Under the pieces are notes generated by a model that saw only the letters and a program-made list of their open reading frames with translations, did no database searches and was not told the DNA's origin. 64,000 nucleotides of DNA from Karalla daura (taxonomy: Eukaryota > Chordata > Actinopteri > Chaetodontiformes > Leiognathidae): contig JANZKI010000095.1 of the NCBI GenBank assembly GCA_029224185.1, forward strand, positions 1 through 64,000. Reading direction: 5' to 3'. Each line of letters opens with the position of its first letter. Position 1 is the first letter of the stretch. A program made the position numbers and the translations under genes. Below are positions 25,691 to 39,500 of this stretch, piece after piece.

Positions 25691-28600
25691 CTATGCAGGG
25701 GGCTGTAAACAGGCTCAACTAAGCGTTCTAAACACTTTTCAGGCCTGTTGCTGCACTGCGTATTGGCCAATGGTGCATGTGTCAACACACTTTTTCAAAG
25801 CGCTTTTCCCCACAGTCTCCAATGCAGGGGGCTGTAAACTGGCTCAACTAAGCGTTCTAAACACTTTGACGGCCTGTTGCTTCACTGCGTGTTGGCCAAT
25901 GGTGCATGTGTCAACGCACTTTTTCAAAGCGCTTTTTCCCACAGTCTCCTATGCAGGGGGCTGTAAACTGGCTCAACTAAGCGTTCTACACACTTTGACG
26001 GCCTGTTGCTGTAATGCGTATTGGCAAATGGTGCATGTGTCAACGCACTTTTTCAAAGCGCTTTTTCCCACAGTCTCCTATGCAGGGGGCTGTAAACAGG
26101 CTCAACTAAGCGTTCTAAACACTTTGACGGCCTGTTGCTGCACTGCGTATTGGCCAATGGTGCATGTGTCAACACACTTATTCAAAGCCCTTTTCCCCAC
26201 AGTCTTCTATGCAGGGGGCTGTAAACAGGCTCAACTAAGCGTTCTAAACACTTTGACGGCCTGTTGCTGCACTGCGTATTGGCCAATGGTGCATGTGTCA
26301 ACACACTTTTTCAAAGCGCTTTTCCCCACAGTCTCCTATGCAGGGGGCTGTAAACTGGCTCAACTAAGCGTTCTAAACACTTTGACGGCCTGTTGCTGCA
26401 CTGCGTGTTTGCCAATGGTGCATGTGTCAACACACTTTTTCAAAGCGCTTTTCCCCACAGTCTCCTGTGCAGGGGGCTGTAAACAGGCTCAACTAAGCGT
26501 TCTAAACACTTTGACGGCCTGTTGCTGCACTGCGTATTGGCCATTGGTGCATGTGTCAACACACTTTTTCAAAGCGCTTTTCCCCACAGTCTCCTATGCA
26601 GGGGGCTGTAAACAGGCTCAACTAAGCGTTCTAAACACTTTTCAGGCCTGTTGTTGCACTGCGTATTGGCCAATGGTGCATGTGTCAACACAGTTTTTCA
26701 AAGCGCTTTTCCCCACAGTCTCCAATGCAGGGGGCTGTAAACTGGCTCAACTAAGCGTTCTAAACACTTTGACGGCCTGTTGCTTCACTGCGTGTTGGCC
26801 AATGGTGCATGTGTCAACGCACTTTTTCAAAGCGCTTTTTCCCACAGTCTCCTATGCAGGGGGCTGTAAACTGGCTCAGCTAAGCGTTCTACACACTTTG
26901 ACGGCCTGTTGCTGTAATGCGTATTGGCCAATGGTGCATGTGTCAAAACACTTTTTCAAAGCGCTTTTTCCCACAGTCTCCTATGCAGGGGGCTGTAAAC
27001 AGGCTCAACTAAGCGTTCTAAACACTTTTCAGGCCTGTTGCTGCACTGCGTATTGGCCAATGGTGCATGTGTCAACACACTTATTCAAAGCCCTTTTCCC
27101 CACAGTCTTCTATGCAGGGGGCTGTAAGCAGGCTCAACCAAGCGTTCTAAACAATTTTCAGGCCTGTTGCTGCACTGCGTTTTGGCCAATGGTGCATGTG
27201 TCAACACACTTTTTCAAAGCGCTTTTCCCCACAGTCTCCTATGCAGGGGGATGTAAACAGGCTCAACTAAGCGTTCTAAACACTTTGACGGCCTGTTGCT
27301 GCACTGCGTATTGGCCAATGGTGCATGTGTCAACACACTTTTTCAAAGTGCTTTTCCCCACAGTCTCCTGTGCATGGGGCTGTAAACAGGCTCAACTAAG
27401 CATTCTAAACACTTTTCAGGCCTGTTGCTGCACTGCGTATTGGCCAATGGTGCATGTGTCAACACACTTTTTCAAAGCGCTTTTCCCCACAGTCTCCTAT
27501 GCAGGGGGCTGTAAACAGGCTCAACTAAGCGTTCTAAACACTTTGACGGCCTGTTACTGCACTGCGTATTGGCCAATGGTGCATGTGTCAACACACTTTT
27601 TCAAAGCGCTTTTCCCCACAGTCTCCTGTGCAGGGGGCTGTAAACAGGCTCAACTAAGCGTTCTAAACACTTTGACGGCCTGTTGCTGCACTGCGTATTG
27701 GCCAATGGTGCATGTGTCAACACACTTTTTCAAAGCCCTTTTCCCCACAGTCTTCTATGCAGGGGGCTGTAAGCAGGCTCAACCAAGCGTTATAAACAAT
27801 TTTCAGGCCTTTTGCTGCACTGCGTTTTGGCCAATGGTGCATGTGTCAACGCACTTTTTCAAAGCGCTTTTTCCCACAGTCTCCTATGCAGGGGGCTGTA
27901 AACAGGCTCAACTAAGCGTTCTAAACACTTTGACGGCCTGTTACTGCACTGCGTATTGGCCAATGGTGCATGTGTCAACACACTTTTTCAAAGCGCTTTT
28001 CCCCACAGTCTCCTATGCAGGGGGCTGTAAACTGGCTCAACCAAGCGTTCTAAACACTTTGACGGCCTGTTGCTGCACTGCGTGTTTGCCAATGGTGCAT
28101 GTGTCAACACACTTTTTCAAAGCGCTTTTCCCCACAGTCTCCTATGCAGGGGGCTGTAAACAGGCTCAACTAAGCGTTCTAAACACTTTGACGGCCTGTT
28201 GCTGCACTGCGTATTGGCCAATGGTGCATGTGTCAACACACTTTTTCAAAGCGCTTTTCCCCACAGTCTCCTGTGCAGGGGGCTGTAAACAGGCTCAACT
28301 AAGCGTTCTAAACACTTTGACGGCCTGTTGCTGCACTGCGTATTGGCCAATGGTGCATGTGTCAACACACTTTTTCAAAGCCCTTTTCCCCACAGTTTTC
28401 TATGCAGGGGGCTGTAAGCAGGCTCAACCAAGCGTTCTAAACAATTTTCAGGCCTGTTGCTGCACTGCGTTTTGGCCAATGGTGCATGTGTCAACACACT
28501 TTTTCAAAGCGCTTTTCCCCACAGTCTCCTATGCAGGGGGCTGTAAACTGGCTCAACCAAGCGTTCAAAACACTTTGACGGCCTGTTGCTGCACTGCGTG

Positions 28601-28916
28601 TTTGCCAATGGTGCATGTGTCAACACACTTTTTCAAAGCGCTTTTCCCCACAGTCTCCTATGCAGGGGGCTGTAAACAGGCTCAACTAAGCGTTCTAAAC
28701 ACTTTGACCGCCTGTTGCTGCACTGCGTATTGGCCAATGGTGCATGTGTCAACACACTTTTTCAAAGCGCTTTTCCCCACAGTCTCCTGTGCAGGGGGCT
28801 GTAAACAAGCTCAACTAAGCGTTCTAAACACTTTGACGGCCTGTTGCTGCACTGCGTATTGGCCAATGGTGCATGTGTCAACACACTTTTTCAAAGCACT
28901 TTTCCCCACAGTCTCC

Positions 28917-28926
28917 TATGAAAGGG
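28917..28926 (+). other. +1 indel at the monomer start
   Basis: TATGAAAGGG replaces TATGCAGGG with one added base. It is the only length change in the array that lies outside the pyrimidine run at monomer positions 112-124. It ends the open frame that began at 19,584. Confidence 0.9.
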
Positions 28927-31399
28927 GGCTGTAAACAGGCTCAACTAAGCGTTCTAAACACTTTGACGGCCTGTTGCTGCACTGCGTATTGGCCAATGGT
29001 GCATGTGTCAACACACTTTTTCAAAGCCCTTTTCCCCACAGTCTCCTGTGCAGGGGGCTGTAAACAGGCTCAACTAAGCGTTCTAAACACTTTGACGGCC
29101 TGTTGCTACACTGCGTATTGGCCAATGGTGCATGTGTCAACACACTTTTTCAAAGCCCTTTTCTCCACAGTCTTCTATGCAGGGGGCTGTAAGCAGGCTC
29201 AACCAAGCGTTCTAAACAATTTTCAGGCCTGTTGCTGCACTGCATTTTGGCCAATGGTGCATGTGTCAACACACTTTTTCAAAGCGCTTTTCCCCACAGT
29301 CTCCTATGCAGGGGGCTGTAAACAGGCTCAACTAAGCGTTCTAAACACCTTGACGGCCTGTTGCTGTAATGCGTATTGGCCAATGGTGCATGTGTCAACA
29401 CACTTTTTCAAAGCGCTTTTCCCCACAGTCTCCTATGCAGGGGGCTGTAAACAGGCTCAACTAAGCGTTCTAAACACTTTGACGGCCTGTTGCTGCACTG
29501 CGTATTGGCCAATGGTGCATGTGTCAACACACTTTTTCAAAGTGCTTTTCCCCACAGTCTCCTGTGCAGGGGGCTGTAAACAGGCTCAACTAAGCATTCT
29601 AAACACTTTTCAGGCCTGTTGCTGCACTGCGTATTGGCCAATGGTGCATGTGTCAACACACTTTTTCAAACCGCTTTTCCCCACAGTCTCCTATGCAGGG
29701 GGCTGTAAACAGGCTCAACTAAGCGTTCTAAACACTTTGACGGCCTGTTACTGCACTGCGTATTGGCCAATGGTGCATGTGTCAACACACTTTTTCAAAG
29801 CGCTTTTCCCCACAGTCTCCTATGCAGGGGGCTGTAAACTGGCTCAACCAAGCGTTCTAAACACTTTGACGGCCTGTTGCTGCACTGCGTGTTTGCCAAT
29901 GGTGCATGTGTCAACACACTTTTTCAAAGCGCTTTTCCCCACAGTCTCCAATGCAGGGGGCTGTAAACTGGCTCAACTAAGCGTTCTAAACACTTTGACG
30001 GCCTGTTGCTTCACTGCGTGTTGGCCAATGGTGCATGTGTCAACGCACTTTTTCAAAGCGCTTTTTCCCACAGTCTCCTATGCAGGGGGTTGTAAACAGG
30101 CTCAACTAAGCGTTCTAAACACTTTGACGGCCTGTTGCTGCACTGCGTATTGGCCAATGGTGCATGTGTCAACACACTTTTTCAAAGCGCTTTTCCCCAC
30201 AGTCTCCTATGCAGGGGGCTGTAAACTGGCTCAACTAAGCGTTCTAAACACTTTGACGGCCTGTTGCTGCACTGCGTGTTTGCCAATGGTGCATGTGTCA
30301 ACACACTTTTTCAAAGCGCTTTTCCCCACAGTCTCCTATGCAGGGGGCTGTAAACAGGCTCAACTAAGCGTTCTAAACACTTTTCAGGCCTGTTGCTGCA
30401 CTGCGTGTTGGCCAATGGTGCATGTGTCAACACACTTTTTCAAAGCGCTTTTCCCCACAGTCTCCTATGCAGGGGGCTGTAAACAGGCTCAACTAAGCGT
30501 TCTAAACACTTTGACGGCCTGTTGCTGCACTGCGTATTGGCCAATGGTGCATGTGTCAACACACTTTTTCAAAGCGCTTTTCCCCACAGTCTCCTATGCA
30601 GGGGGCTGTAAACAGGCTCAACTAAGCGTTCTAAACACTTTTCAGGCCTGTTGCTGCACTGCGTATTGGCCAATGGTGCATGTGTCAACACACTTTTTCA
30701 AAGCGCTTTTCCCCACAGTCTCCAATGCAGGGGGCTGTAAACTGGCTCAACTAAGCGTTCTAAACACTTTGACGGCCTGTTGCTTCACTGCGTGTTGGCC
30801 AATGGTGCATGTGTCAACGCACTTTTTCAAAGCGCTTTTTCCCACAGTCTCCTATGCAGGGGGCTGTAAACTGGCTCAACTAAGCGTTCTACACACTTTG
30901 ACGGCCTGTTGCTGTAATGCGTATTGGCAAATGGTGCATGTGTCAACGCACTTTTTCAAAGCGCTTTTTCCCACAGTCTCCTATGCAGGGGGCTGTAAAC
31001 AGGCTCAACTAAGCGTTCTAAACACTTTGACGGCCTGTTGCTGCACTGCGTATTGGCCAATGGTGCATGTGTCAACACACTTATTCAAAGCCCTTTTCCC
31101 CGCAGTCTTCTATGCAGGGGGCTGTAAACAGGCTCAACTAAGCGTTCTAAACACTTTGACGGCCTGTTGCTGCACTGCGTATTGGCCAATGGTGCATGTG
31201 TCAACACACTTTTTCAAAGCGCTTTTCCCCACAGTCTCCTATGCAGGGGGCTGTAAACTGGCTCAACTAAGCGTTCTAAACACTTTGACGGCCTGTTGCT
31301 GCACTGCGTGTTTGCCAATGGTGCATGTGTCAACACACTTTTTCAAAGCGCTTTTCCCCACAGTCTCCTATGCAGGGGGCTGTAAACAGGCTCAACTAA

Positions 31400-34300
31400 G
31401 CGTTCTAAACACTTTGACGGCCTGTTGCTGCACTGCGTATTGGCCAATGGTGCATGTGTCAACACACTTTTTCAAAGCGCTTTTCCCCACAGTCTCCTAT
31501 GCAGGGGGCTGTAAACAGGCTCAACTAAGCGTTCTAAACACTTTTCAGGCCTGTTGTTGCACTGCGTATTGGCCAATGGTGCATGTGTCAACACACTTTT
31601 TCAAAGCGCTTTTCCCCACAGTCTCCAATGCAGGGGGCTGTAAACTGGCTCAACTAAGCGTTCTAAACACTTTGACGGCCTGTTGCTTCACTGCGTGTTG
31701 GCCAATGGTGCATGTGTCAACGCACTTTTTCAAAGCGCTTTTTCCCACAGTCTCCTATGCAGGGGGCTGTAAACTGGCTCAACTAAGCGTTCTACACACT
31801 TTGACGGCCTGTTGCTGTAATGCGTATTGGCCAATGGTGCATGTGTCAAAACACTTTTTCAAAGCGCTTTTTCCCACAGTCTCCTATGCAGGGGGCTGTA
31901 AACAGGCTCAACTGAGCGTTCTAAACACTTTGACGGCCTGTTGCTGCACTGCGTATTGGCCAATGGTGCATGTGTCAACACACTTATTCAAAGCCCTTTT
32001 CCCCACAGTCTTCTATGCAGGGGGCTGTAAGCAGGCTCAACCAAGCGTTCTAAACAATTTTCAGGCCTGTTGCTGCACTGCGTTTTGGCCAATGGTGCAT
32101 GTGTCAACACACTTTTTCAAAGCGCTTTTCCCCACAGTCTCCTTTGCAGGGGGCTGTAAACTGGCTCAACTAAGCGTTCTAAACACTTTGACGGCCTGTT
32201 GCTGCACTGCGTGTTTGCCAATGGTGCATGTGTCAACACACTTTTTCAAAGCGCTTTTCCCCACAGTCTCCTATGCAGGGGGCTGTAAACAGGCTCAACT
32301 AAGCGTTCTAAACACTTTGACGGCCTGTTGCTGCACTGCGTATTGGCCAATGGTGCATGTGTCAACACACTTTTTCAAAGCGCTTTTCCCCACAGTCTCC
32401 TATGCAGGGGGCTGTAAACAGGCTCAACTAAGCGTTCTAAACACTTTTCAGGCCTGTTGTTGCACTGCGTATTGGCCAATGGTGCATGTGTCAACACACT
32501 TTTTCAAAGCGCTTTTCCCCACAGTCTCCAATGCAGGGGGCTGTAAACAGGCTCAACTAAGCGTTCTAAACACTTTGACGGCCTGTTGCTTCACTGCGTG
32601 TTGGCCAATGGTGCATGTGTCAACGCACTTTTTCAAAGCGCTTTTTCCCACAGTCTCCTATGCAGGGGGCTGTAAACTGGCTCAACTAAGCGTTCTACAC
32701 ACTTTGACGGCCTGTTGCTGTAATGCGTATTGGCCAATGGTGCATGTGTCAAAACACTTTTTCAAAGCGCTTTTTCCCACAGTCTCCTATGCAGGGGGCT
32801 GTAAACAGGCTCAACTGAGCGTTCTAAACACTTTGACGGCCTGTTGCTGCACTGCGTATTGGCCAATGGTGCATGTGTCAACACACTTATTCAAAGCCCT
32901 TTTCCCCACAGTCTTCTATGCAGGGGGCTGTAAGCAGGCTCAACCAAGCGTTCTAAACAATTTTCAGGCCTGTTGCTGCACTGCGTTTTGGCCAATGGTG
33001 CATGTGTCAACACACTTTTTCAAAGCGCTTTTTCCCACAGTCTCCTATGCAGGGGGCTGTAAACGGGCTCAACTAAGCGTTCTACACACTTTGACGGCCT
33101 GTTGCTGTAATGCGTATTGGCCAATGGTGCATGTGTCAACACACTTTTTCAAAGCGCTTTTCCCCACAGTCTCCTATGCAGGGGGATGTAAACAGGTTCA
33201 ACTAAGCGTTCTAAACACTTTGACGGCCTGTTGCTGCACTGCGTATTGGCCAATGGTGCATGTGTCAACACACTTTTTCAAAGTGCTTTTCCCCACAGTC
33301 TCCTGTGCAGGGGGCTGTAAACAGGCTCAACTAAGCATTCTAAACACTTTTCAGGCCTGTTGCTGCACTGCGTATTGGCCAATGGTGCATGTGTCAACAC
33401 ACTTTTTCAAAGCGCTTTTCCCCACAGTCTCCTATGCAGGGGGCTGTAAACAGGCTCAACTAAGCGTTCTAAACACTTTGACGGCCTGTTACTGCACTGC
33501 GTATTGGCCAATGGTGCATGTGTCAACACACTTTTTCAAAGCGCTTTTCCCCACAGTCTCCTGTGCAGGGGGCTGTAAACAGGCTCAACTAAGCGTTCTA
33601 AACACTTTGACGGCCTGTTGCTGCACTGCGTATTGGCCAATGGTGCATGTGTCAACACACTTTTTCAAAGCCCTTTTCCCCACAGTCTTCTATGCAGGGG
33701 GCTGTAAGCAGGCTCAACCAAGCGTTATAAACAATTTTCAGGCCTTTTGCTGCACTGCGTTTTGGCCAATGGTGCATGTGTCAACGCACTTTTTCAAAGC
33801 GCTTTTTCCCACAGTCTCCTATGCAGGGGGCTGTAAACAGGCTCAACTAAGCGTTCTAAACACTTTGACGGCCTGTTACTGCACTGCGTATTGGCCAATG
33901 GTGCATGTGTCAACACACTTTTTCAAAGCGCTTTTCCCCACAGTCTCCTATGCAGGGGGCTGTAAACTGGCTCAACCATGCGTTCTAAACACTTTGACGG
34001 CCTGTTGCTGCACTGCGTATTGGCCAATGGTGCATGTGTCAACACACTTTTTCAAAGCGCTTTTCCCCACAGTCTCCTATGCAGGGGGCTGTAAACAGGC
34101 TCAACTAAGCGTTCTAAACACTTTTCAGGCCTGTTGTTGCACTGCGTATTGGCCAATGGTGCATGTGTCAACACACTTTTTCAAAGCGCTTTTCCCCACA
34201 GTCTCCAATGCAGGGGGCTGTAAACTGGCTCAACTAAGCGTTCTAAACACTTTGACGGCCTGTTGCTTCACTGCGTGTTGGCCAATGGTGCATGTGTCAA

Positions 34301-36599
34301 CGCACTTTTTCAAAGCGCTTTTTCCCACAGTCTCCTATGCAGGGGGCTGTAAACTGGCTCAACTAAGCGTTCTACACACTTTGACGGCCTGTTGCTGTAA
34401 TGCGTATTGGCCAATGGTGCATGTGTCAAAACACTTTTTCAAAGCGCTTTTTCCCACAGTCTCCTATGCAGGGGGCTGTAAACAGGCTCAACTGAGCGTT
34501 CTAAACACTTTGACGGCCTGTTGCTGCACTGCGTATTGGCCAATGGTGCATGTGTCAACACACTTATTCAAAGCCCTTTTCCCCACAGTCTTCTATGCAG
34601 GGGGCTGTAAGCAGGCTCAACCAAGCGTTCTAAACAATTTTCAGGCCTGTTGCTGCACTGCGTTTTGGCCAATGGTGCATGTGTCAACACACTTTTTCAA
34701 AGCGCTTTTCCCCACAGTCTCCTATGCAGGGGGCTGTAAACTGGCTCAACTAAGCGTTCTAAACACTTTGACGGCCTGTTGCTGCACTGCGTGTTTGCCA
34801 ATGGTGCATGTGTCAACACACTTTTTCAAAGCGCTTTTCCCCACAGTCTCCTATGCAGGGGGCTGTAAACAGGCTCAACTAAGCGTTCTAAACACTTTGA
34901 CGGCCTGTTGCTGCACTGCGTATTGGCCAATGGTGCATGTGTCAACACACTTTTTCAAAGCGCTTTTCCCCACAGTCTCCTATGCAGGGGGCTTTAAACA
35001 GGCTCAACTAAGCGTTCTAAACACTTTTCAGGCCTGTTGTTGCACTGCGTATTGGCCAATGGTGCATGTGTCAACACACTTTTTCAAAGCGCTTTTCCCC
35101 ACAGTCTCCAATGCAGGGGGCTGTAAACAGGCTCAACTAAGCGTTCTAAACACTTTGACGGCCTGTTGCTTCACTGCGTGTTGGCCAATGGTGCATGTGT
35201 CAACGCACTTTTTCAAAGCGCTTTTTCCCACAGTCTCCTATGCAGGGGGCTGTAAACTGGCTCAACTAAGCGTTCTACACACTTTGACGGCCTGTTGCTG
35301 TAATGCGTATTGGCCAATGGTGCATGTGTCAAAACACTTTTTCAAAGCGCTTTTTCCCACAGTCTCCTATGCAGGGGGCTGTAAACAGGCTCAACTGAGC
35401 GTTCTAAACACTTTGACGGCCTGTTGCTGCACTGCGTATTGGCCAATGGTGCATGTGTCAACACACTTATTCAAAGCCCTTTTCCCCACAGTCTTCTATG
35501 CAGGGGGCTGTAAGCAGGCTCAACCAAGCGTTCTAAACAATTTTCAGGCCTGTTGCTGCACTGCGTTTTGGCCAATGGTGCATGTGTCAACACACTTTTT
35601 CAAAGCGCTTTTTCCCACAGTCTCCTATGCAGGGGGCTGTAAACGGGCTCAACTAAGCGTTCTACACACTTTGACGGCCTGTTGCTGTAATGCGTATTGG
35701 CCAATGGTGCATGTGTCAACACACTTTTTCAAAGCGCTTTTCCCCACAGTCTCCTATGCAGGGGGATGTAAACAGGTTCAACTAAGCGTTCTAAACACTT
35801 TGACGGCCTGTTGCTGCACTGCGTATTGGCCAATGGTGCATGTGTCAACACACTTTTTCAAAGTGCTTTTCCCCACAGTCTCCTGTGCAGGGGGCTGTAA
35901 ACAGGCTCAACTAAGCATTCTAAACACTTTTCAGGCCTGTTGCTGCACTGCGTATTGGCCAATGGTGCATGTGTCAACACACTTTTTCAAAGCGCTTTTC
36001 CCCACAGTCTCCTATGCAGGGGGCTGTAAACAGGCTCAACTAAGCGTTCTAAACACTTTGACGGCCTGTTACTGCACTGCGTATTGGCCAATGGTGCATG
36101 TGTCAACACACTTTTTCAAAGCGCTTTTCCCCACAGTCTCCTGTGCAGGGGGCTGTAAACAGGCTCAACTAAGCGTTCTAAACACTTTGACGGCCTGTTG
36201 CTGCACTGCGTATTGGCCAATGGTGCATGTGTCAACACACTTTTTCAAAGCCCTTTTCCCCACAGTCTTCTATGCAGGGGGCTGTAAGCAGGCTCAACCA
36301 AGCGTTATAAACAATTTTCAGGCCTTTTGCTGCACTGCGTTTTGGCCAATGGTGCATGTGTCAACGCACTTTTTCAAAGCGCTTTTTCCCACAGTCTCCT
36401 ATGCAGGGGGCTGTAAACAGGCTCAACTAAGCGTTCTAAACACTTTGACGGCCTGTTACTGCACTGCGTATTGGCCAATGGTGCATGTGTCAACACACTT
36501 TTTCAAAGCGCTTTTCCCCACAGTCTCCTATGCAGGGGGCTGTAAACTGGCTCAACCATGCGTTCTAAACACTTTGACGGCCTGTTGCTGCACTGCGTG
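31400..36599 (+). repeat. 20-monomer tandem duplication (offset 2,580 bp)
   Basis: Sequence from about 31,400 to 34,019 matches 33,980 to 36,599 base for base over nearly all rows compared. I saw two differences: 32,144 (T versus A) and 34,994 (T where the partner has G, giving GCTTTAAAC). The composite mark GTTATAAACAATTTTCAGG lies at 33,724 and 36,304, exactly 2,580 bp apart. The near identity indicates a recent event or an assembly duplication. Confidence 0.9.
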
Positions 36600-39500
36600 T
36601 TTGCCAATGGTGCATGTGTCAACACACTTTTTCAAAGCGCTTTTCCCCACAGTCTCCTATGCAGGGGGCTGTAAACAGGCTCAACTAAGCGTTCTAAACA
36701 CTTTGACGGCCTGTTGCTGCACTGCGTATTGGCCAATGGTGCATGTGTCAACACACTTTTTCAAAGCGCTTTTCCCCACAGTCTCCTGTGCAGGGGGCTG
36801 TAAACAGGCTCAACTAAGCGTTCTAAACACTTTGACGGCCTGTTGCTGCACTGCGTATCGGCCAATGGTGCATGTGTCAACACACTTTTTCAAAGCCCTT
36901 TTCCCCACAGTTTTCTATGCAGGGGGCTGTAAGCAGGCTCAGCCAAGCGTTCTAAACAATTTTCAGGCCTGTTGCTGCACTGCGTTTTGGCCAATGGTGC
37001 ATGTGTCAACACACTTTTTCAAAGCGCTTTTCCCCACAGTCTCCTATGCAGGGGGCTGTAAACTGGCTCAACCAAACGTTCTAAACACTTTGACGGCCTG
37101 TTGCTGCACTGCGTGTTTGCCAATGGTGCATGTGTCAACACACTTTTTCAAAGCGCTTTTCCCCACAGTCTCCTATGCAGGGGGCTGTAAACAGGCTCAA
37201 CTAAGCGTTCTAAACACTTTGACCGCCTGTTGCTGCACTGCGTATTGGCCAATGGTGCATGTGTCAACACACTTTTTCAAAGCGCTTTTCCCCACAGTCT
37301 CCTGTGCAGGGGGCTGTAAACAAGCTCAACTAAGCGTTCTAAACACTTTGACGGCCTGTTGCTGCACTGCGTATTGGCCAATGGTGCATGTGTCAACACA
37401 CTTTTTCAAAGCGCTTTTCCCCACAGTCTCCTATGCAGGGGGCTGTAAACAGGCTCAACTAAGCGTTCTAAACACTTTTCAGGCCTGTTGCTGCACTGCG
37501 TATTGGCCAATGGTGCATGTGTCAACACACTTTTTCAAAGCGCTTTTCCCCACTGTCTCCTATGCAGGGGGCTGTAAACAGGCTCAACTAAGCGTTCTAA
37601 ACACTTTGACGGCCTGTTGCTGCACTGCGTATTGGCCAATGGTGCATGTGTCAACACACTTTTTCAAAGCCCTTTTCCCCACAGTCTCCTATGCAGGGGG
37701 CTGTAAACAGGCTCAACTAAGCGTTCTAAACACTTTTCAGGCCTGTTGCTGCACTGCGTATTGGCCAATGGTGCATGTGTCAACACACTTTTTCAAAGCG
37801 CTTTTCACCACATTCTCCAATGCAGGGGGCTGTAAACTGGCTCAACTAAGCGTTCTAAACACTTTGACGGCCTGTTGCTTCACTGCGTGTTGGCCAATGG
37901 TGCATGTGTCAACGCACTTTTTCAAAGCGCTTTTTCCCTCAGTCTCCTATGCAGGGGGCTGTAAACTGGCTCAACTAAGCGTTCTACACACTTTGACGGC
38001 CTGTTGCTGTAATGCGTATTGGCAAATGGTGCATGTGTCAACGCACTTTTTCAAAGCGCTTTTTCCCACAGTCTCCTATGCAGGGGGCTGTAAACAGGCT
38101 CAACTAAGCGTTCTAAACACTTTGACGGCCTGTTGCTGCACTGCGTATTGGCCAATGGTGCATGTGTCAACACACTTATTCAAAGCCCTTTTCCCCACAG
38201 TCTTCTATGCAGGGGGCTGTAAACAGGCTCAACTAAGCGTTCTAAACACTTTTCAGGCCTGTTGCTGCACTGCGTATTGGCCAATGGTGCATGTGTCAAC
38301 ACACTTTTTCAAAGCGCTTTTCCCCACAGTCTCCGATGCAGGGGGCTGTAAACTGGCTCAACTAAGCGTTCTAAACACTTTGACGGCCTGTTGCTGCACT
38401 GCGTGTTTGCCAATGGTGCATGTGTCAACACACTTTTTCAAAGCGCTTTCCCCACAGTCTCCTATGCAGGGGGCTGTAAACAGGCTCAACTAAGCGTTCT
38501 AAACACTTTGACGGCCTGTTGCTGCACTGCGTATTGGCCAATGGTGCATGTGTCAACACACTTTTTCAAAGCGCTTTTCCCCACAGTCTCCTATGCAGGG
38601 GGCTGTAAACAGGCTCAACAAAGCGTTCTAAACACTTTTCAGGCCTGTTGTTGCACTGCGTATTGGCCAATGGTGCATGTGTCAACACACTTTTTCAAAG
38701 CGCTTTTCCCCACAGTCTCCAATGCAGGGGGCTGTAAACTGGCTCAACTAAGCGTTCTAAACACTTTGACGGCCTGTTGCTTCACTGCGTGTTGGCCAAT
38801 GGTGCATGTGTCAACGCACTTTTTCAAAGCGCTTTTTCCCACAGTCTCCTATGCAGGGGGCTGTAAACTGGCTCAACTAAGCGTTCTACACACTTTGACG
38901 GCCTGTTGCTGTAATGCGTATTGGCCAATGGTGCATGTGTCAAAACACTTTTTCAAAGCGCTTTTTCCCACAGTCTCCTATGCAGGGGGCTGTAAACAGG
39001 CTCAACTAAGCGTTCTAAACACTTTGACGGCCTGTTGCTGCACTGCGTATTGGCCAATGGTGCATGTGTCAACACACTTATTCAAAGCCCTTTTCCCCAC
39101 AGTCTTCTATGCAGGGGGCTGTAAGCAGGCTCAACCAAGCGTTCTAAACAATTTTCAGGCCTGTTGCTGCACTGCGTTTTGGCCAATGGTGCATGTGTCA
39201 ACACACTTTTTCAAAGCGCTTTTTCCCACAGTCTCCTATGCAGGGGGTTGTAAACAGGCTCAACTAAGCGTTCTACACACTTTGACGGCCTGTTGCTGTA
39301 ATGCGTATTGGCCAATGGTGCATGTGTCAACACACTTTTTCAAAGCGCTTTTCCCCACAGTCTCCTATGCAGGGGGCTGTAAACAGGCTCAACTAAGCGT
39401 TCTAAACACTTTGACGGCCTGTTGCTGCACTGCGTATTGGCCAATGGTGCATGTGTCAACACACTTTTTCAAAGTGCTTTTCCCCACAGTCTCCTGTGCA

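Larger units (their letters stand above)
920..26000 (+). repeat. Left domain of the array
   Basis: About 194 monomers dominated by five recurring classes: LT-type (TTTGACGG), FQ-type (TTTTCAGG), TTGCTACAC, TTGCTTCACTGCGTGTTGG linked to CAACGCAC and CTTTTTCCCACAG, and GTGTTTGCCAATGG. The TTGCTACAC class recurs from about 975 to 24,200 and is then nearly absent (one later copy near 29,105). The linked changes travel together, so classes are inherited as whole monomers. The right boundary is approximate, placed where class composition changes. Confidence 0.7.

Noticed and set aside
19584..28934. Plus-strand open frame of 3,116 codons as a giant repeat protein; likewise 28,873-38,493, 12,617-17,566, 39,967-45,072 and 7,056-11,516
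   Set aside because: The frame is open only because the stop-free monomer frame repeats with a period of 43 codons. With about 13% chance per frame that 43 random codons lack a stop, one open frame among six is expected. The starts are internal ATGs in the repeat, the ends are 1-bp indels, and most monomer differences change the amino acid.
33722..33735. TATA box in GTTATAAACA monomers
   Set aside because: TTATAAAC arises from one C-to-A change in GTTCTAAAC and is found in only four related monomers. There is no other promoter context.
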